The notes below the pieces were generated by a model, which saw only the letters and a list, made by a program, of their open reading frames with translations, was not told where the DNA came from and did not search any database. 64,000 bases of DNA from Mycobacterium sp. UM_CSW (GTDB lineage Bacteria; Actinomycetota; Actinomycetes; Mycobacteriales; Mycobacteriaceae): contig NZ_AUWQ01000066.1 of NCBI RefSeq assembly GCF_000455205.1, positions 32,266 to 96,265 of the forward strand, in the 5' to 3' direction. The translations under genes and the position numbers were made by a program. This document shows, in pieces, positions 61,380-64,000 of this stretch. Positions within the stretch are counted from its first letter, which is position 1. Each line of letters begins with the position of its first letter.

Positions 61380-62336
61380 ATGCGTACCCGCCCGCTCGCC
61401 GTGCTCGCCGCCGTGGCGGCGGTGACGCTGGTGCTGGCCGGGTGCGACGAGGCGTTGGTTGAGCCGCAAAGCCTGGGAAAGCCGTCCGCCGGACCCGCGC
61501 ACAGCGAGCCGGTTCGGCAGTCCCAGGTGCAGCCCGAGACGGTTCAGCTGCTGCTGGACACCGTGCCGATGCACGGGCCGCCGCAGGCGCTGTCCGGCAC
61601 GGTGTTCGGCGGCCTGCCCGCGCGGATCCAGCAGGCCATCGACGAGGCCGCCGGCGCCGGGGCCACGCTGTCGGTCGCCGTCCTGGATCGCAAGACGCAT
61701 GAGCTGGTGTCCAACGGCAACAGCCAGATCATCGGCACCGCGTCGGTGGCCAAGCTCTTCATCGCCGACGACCTGTTGCTGGCGGAGTCCCAGGGCAGGG
61801 CCGCCCTGTCCCCCGGGGACCGCCAGGCGCTGGACGTCATGTTGCAGTCGTCCGACGACGGCGCCGCCGAGAAGTTCTGGGGCCAGGGCGGCGGCGACAA
61901 CATCATCACCCAGGTCGCGAGCCGATACGGCCTGTCGTCCACCACCCCGCCGAGCGACGGGCGTTGGTGGAACACGATGAGCTCGCTGACCGACCTGATT
62001 CACTACTACGACGCGCTGCTCGACGGCACGGGCGGGCTGCCGAAGTCGCGGGCCAGCGTCATCGTCAACGATCTGGCCCGGTCCACCCCGACCGGCGCCG
62101 ACGGCTACCCGCAGCGGTTCGGCATCCCCGACGGCCTGTTCGCCGAGCCGGTGGCGGTCAAGCAGGGCTGGATGTGCTGCATCGGCGCCGACTGGGTGCA
62201 CCTATCGACCGGGGTGATCGGCGCCGACCACCGCTACGTGATGGTGGTCCAGTCGCTGCAGCCGTCCGACGACGCCACGGCGCGGCAGACGATCACCCAG
62301 GCCGTCAAGACGATATTTCCCAACGGCCGCATCTAG
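61380..62336 (+). CDS. lppW: Lipoprotein LppW, class A beta-lactamase-like fold
   Basis: A 318-residue lipoprotein, length close to Rv2905. The signal peptide ends in LVLAGC (Cys near 22). The body has a beta-lactamase/transpeptidase-like pattern: TASVAKLFIADDLLL with SxxK near 122, SSDDGAAEKFW where SDN is expected, and VKQGWMCC for KTG. The SDN Asn is replaced by Asp, so activity is uncertain. A CC pair may form a disulfide. Convergent with trmD. Confidence 0.9.
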   Translation: MRTRPLAVLAAVAAVTLVLAGCDEALVEPQSLGKPSAGPAHSEPVRQSQVQPETVQLLLDTVPMHGPPQALSGTVFGGLPARIQQAIDEAAGAGATLSVAVLDRKTHELVSNGNSQIIGTASVAKLFIADDLLLAESQGRAALSPGDRQALDVMLQSSDDGAAEKFWGQGGGDNIITQVASRYGLSSTTPPSDGRWWNTMSSLTDLIHYYDALLDGTGGLPKSRASVIVNDLARSTPTGADGYPQRFGIPDGLFAEPVAVKQGWMCCIGADWVHLSTGVIGADHRYVMVVQSLQPSDDATARQTITQAVKTIFPNGRI

Positions 62337-62354
62337 CGGCGGCCCGTTCACGGC

Positions 62355-62414
62355 GCGAGCAGACGCAGAATCGCACGAATCCGGCTCCGCGAGTGCGATT
62401 CTGCGTCTGCTCGC
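62355..62414. repeat. Class I dispersed palindrome, copy 2
   Basis: Perfect 22-base arms (62355-62376 and 62393-62414) around a 16-base loop, core CAGACGCAGAATCGCA. Nearly identical to the element at 15074-15133. It lies between the convergent lppW and trmD stops, a good position for a bidirectional terminator. Confidence 0.88.
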
Positions 62415-62421
62415 CAAGCCA

Positions 62422-63108
62422 CTAGCCCAATAGGTCCGGGCGGCGCTCGCGGGTGCGCCGCAGGGAAACCTCGCGGCGCCACGCCGCGATCCGCGCATGA
62501 TCGCCGGACAGCAGGACCTCGGGGACGTCCAGCCCGCGCCAGCTCGGCGGCCTGGTATAGCTGGGCCCTTCGAGCAGCCGGTCCAGGGCGGGCGAGTGCG
62601 AATCATCCTGCAGCGACGCGGGATTGCCCAGCACCCCGGTGAGCAGCCTGAGCACCGCTTCGATCATCACCACGGCCGCCGATTCCCCGCCCGGCAGCAC
62701 GTAGTCCCCGATCGAGACCTCCTCGACCCGCATCCGCCGCGCGGCGTCGTCGATGACCCGCTGGTCGATGCCCTCGTAACGTCCGCACGCGAACACCAGG
62801 TGCTTCTCGGTGCTCCAGCGCTGGGCGGTCGCCTGCGTGAACAATGCGCCCGCCGGGGTCGGAACCACCAAAAGCGTTTCACCCGAACAAGTCTCGTCCA
62901 GCGCCTCGCCCCAGACCGGGGCCTTCATCACCATCCCGGGGCCGCCGCCGTACGGCGCGTCGTCCACCGAGTGGTGGACGTCGTAGGTCCACCGGCGCAG
63001 GTCGTGCACGTGCAGGTCGACCAGCCCGGACGCAATCGCCTTGCCTGGCAACGACTGTCGCAGCGGATCCAGATAGGCCGGGAAGATCGTGATGACATCT
63101 ATTCGCAT
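62422..63108 (-). CDS. trmD: tRNA (guanine-N1)-methyltransferase TrmD
   Basis: TrmD makes m1G37 in tRNAs to prevent frameshifting. The 228-residue SPOUT protein starts [16 protein letters not shown] and has [29 protein letters not shown] and [21 protein letters not shown], quoted as [17 protein letters not shown], which forms the trefoil knot. It follows rimM by 17 bases in the rpsP-KH-rimM-trmD operon. Confidence 0.97.
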   Translation of the reverse strand: MRIDVITIFPAYLDPLRQSLPGKAIASGLVDLHVHDLRRWTYDVHHSVDDAPYGGGPGMVMKAPVWGEALDETCSGETLLVVPTPAGALFTQATAQRWSTEKHLVFACGRYEGIDQRVIDDAARRMRVEEVSIGDYVLPGGESAAVVMIEAVLRLLTGVLGNPASLQDDSHSPALDRLLEGPSYTRPPSWRGLDVPEVLLSGDHARIAAWRREVSLRRTRERRPDLLG

Positions 63109-63125
63109 TGGGGCGCACCTGCTCC

Positions 63126-63641
63126 CTACAGTTCCAGCAGGCCCTCGGGCGGATCGATCTCAATCAGCCTGTCGTCCAACGAGACCGACGTGACGATTGC
63201 GCTGACGAACGGCACCAGGAGCTCGCCGGAATCCCGGCGCACCGCCAGCAGCTCACCCGCCGCGGTGTGCAACACCTCGGCGACGACGCCGACCTCCAGC
63301 CCCGAAATGGTCCGGACGACAAGGCCTTCGAGCTGGTGGTCGTAGTAGGTGTCCGGCTCGTCGATCGGCGGCAGCTCGTCGGAGTCCACGACGAACAGGC
63401 TGCCCCGCAGCGCGTCGGCAGCGTCGCGGTCGTGCACGCCGGCCAATCGCACCAGCAGCCGTCCACCGTGCTCGCGGGCCTGGTCGACGACGACGCTGCG
63501 CTCCTCGCCGCTACGGGAGTTCTTGGCGCGCAACGTATTACCCGGAGCGAACCGTGCCGCGGGATCGTCCGTGCGGACTTCCACCACCACCTCGCCGCCG
63601 ATGCCGTGCGCCTTGACCACGCGCCCGACCGTTAACTCCAA
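63126..63641 (-). CDS. rimM: 16S rRNA processing protein RimM
   Basis: RimM assists 30S head assembly with S19. The 171-residue protein starts [20 protein letters not shown], has [16 protein letters not shown] and the PRC-barrel region [14 protein letters not shown] with the terminal [13 protein letters not shown]. Standard length and position. Confidence 0.96.
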   Translation of the reverse strand: MELTVGRVVKAHGIGGEVVVEVRTDDPAARFAPGNTLRAKNSRSGEERSVVVDQAREHGGRLLVRLAGVHDRDAADALRGSLFVVDSDELPPIDEPDTYYDHQLEGLVVRTISGLEVGVVAEVLHTAAGELLAVRRDSGELLVPFVSAIVTSVSLDDRLIEIDPPEGLLEL

Positions 63642-63653
63642 GGGAGCGCTCCG

Positions 63654-63896
63654 CTACTGGTCGGTGTCCACCACGTCGACGCGGATGCCGCGGCCGCCGA
63701 TACCGGCGACCAGCGTGCGCAACGCGGTCGCGGTGCGTCCGCCGCGACCGATCACCTTGCCCAGGTCGTCGGGGTGAACGTGCACCTCCACGGTGCGCCC
63801 ACGCCGACTGGTGACCATGTCCACCCGGACGTCGTCGGGATTGTCGACGATCCCGCGGACCAGGTGCTCGACAGCGTCAACGACGACGGTGCTCAC
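63654..63896 (-). CDS. KH-domain RNA-binding protein (Rv2908c, KhpA-like)
   Basis: An 80-residue KH protein with the GKVIGRGGRTATALR loop (G-x-x-G) near 45-60 and VEVHVHPDD before it. KhpA-type proteins bind RNA, often with KhpB, and affect division and small RNA function. It lies between rpsP and rimM as in most actinobacteria. Confidence 0.95.
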   Translation of the reverse strand: MSTVVVDAVEHLVRGIVDNPDDVRVDMVTSRRGRTVEVHVHPDDLGKVIGRGGRTATALRTLVAGIGGRGIRVDVVDTDQ

Positions 63897-63901
63897 CGCG
63901 G

Positions 63902-64000
63902 TCAGCCTTCGGTCGGTGCGTCGGCAGGCGCGGCTTCAGCGGCCGGCTCGGCGGGGGCTTCGGCGGCGGGCTCGGCAGCCGGCTCGGCGGCGGGCTCGGC
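63902..64000 (-). CDS. rpsP: 30S ribosomal protein S16, C-terminal tail (start outside window)
   Basis: The last 32 codons of a minus-strand gene, ending APADAPTEG. The sequence is Ala/Glu/Pro repeats (AEPAAEPAAE), the C-terminal extension that mycobacterial S16 carries beyond the conserved core. Identity rests on this tail and on the KH-rimM-trmD neighbours; the core of the protein is outside the window. Confidence 0.85.
   Translation of the reverse strand, partial: AEPAAEPAAEPAAEAPAEPAAEAAPADAPTEG

Overview
The window is high-GC, almost fully coding DNA from a slow-growing Mycobacterium, most like the M. avium complex. This rests on PE/PPE proteins with PPE-SVP signatures, lipobox lipoproteins, an MPT63-type secreted protein, many GTG/TTG starts, and a gene order that follows the M. 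tuberculosis stretch from about Rv2857c to Rv2909c on the same strand. The synteny is recalled from knowledge of H37Rv; no alignment was run. I found no tRNA, rRNA, insertion sequence, prophage or CRISPR array.

Layout. 1-5.5 kb: a plus-strand [NiFe]-hydrogenase maturation operon (3' end of hypF, a SIS-HypC fusion, a GmhA-like SIS protein, hypE, hypC, hypD and an unrecognised last gene), mostly with overlapping stops and starts. 5.5-8.8 kb: a lipoprotein, a phosphodiesterase, a small Cys-motif protein and an orphan PPE whose PPE domain lacks the W-x-G segment. 8.7-13.5 kb: a minus-strand gamma-glutamylation operon (SDR, aldehyde dehydrogenase, class I amidotransferase, GlnA4-like ligase, degenerate alpha/beta-hydrolase). 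13.6-16 kb: cobQ and mapB. 16.2-19.7 kb: an accessory redox block of two medium-chain reductases, a MmyB-type regulator and a SRPBCC protein. 19.8-32.1 kb: a DUF1707 protein, a penicillin-binding lipoprotein, GNAT, the ispG-rip1-dxr group, a CcdA/Mpt53 thiol-redox pair, rlmN, and cdsA-frr-pyrH.

32.1-39.8 kb: an insertion-like block separates pyrH from tsf-rpsB. It holds CsbD, an orphan OmpR-type regulator, an acyltransferase, an MPT63-like protein, a stress-type cassette (58-aa protein, SDR, DUF2795, ChaB, DUF1360), MarR and an amidase. 39.8-43.4 kb: tsf, rpsB, an M23-type peptidase and xerC. 43.4-52.7 kb: accessory genes around viuB: lactate 2-monooxygenase, an IclR regulator, a PPE-PE-PPE array, and an MFS / CoA-transferase / HMG-CoA-lyase-like catabolic cassette with two palindromic operator candidates. 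52.7-64 kb: dprA, comM-type ATPase, yraN, a 57-aa zinc ribbon, fdhD, an epimerase, GAF-ANTAR, DUF2469, rnhB, lepB, rplS, lppW, trmD, rimM, KH protein and the end of rpsP.

Between genes there are several families of dispersed palindromic repeats (15.1, 16.0, 19.7, 22.3, 42.2, 42.4 and 62.4 kb) and a 57-bp tandem repeat built from the 3' end of rlmN. The points most worth following are the two SIS-domain genes inside the hydrogenase maturation operon, the organic-acid cassette with its operators, the PPE deletion, the antisense-encoded tail of the CcdA-like protein, and the repeat families.
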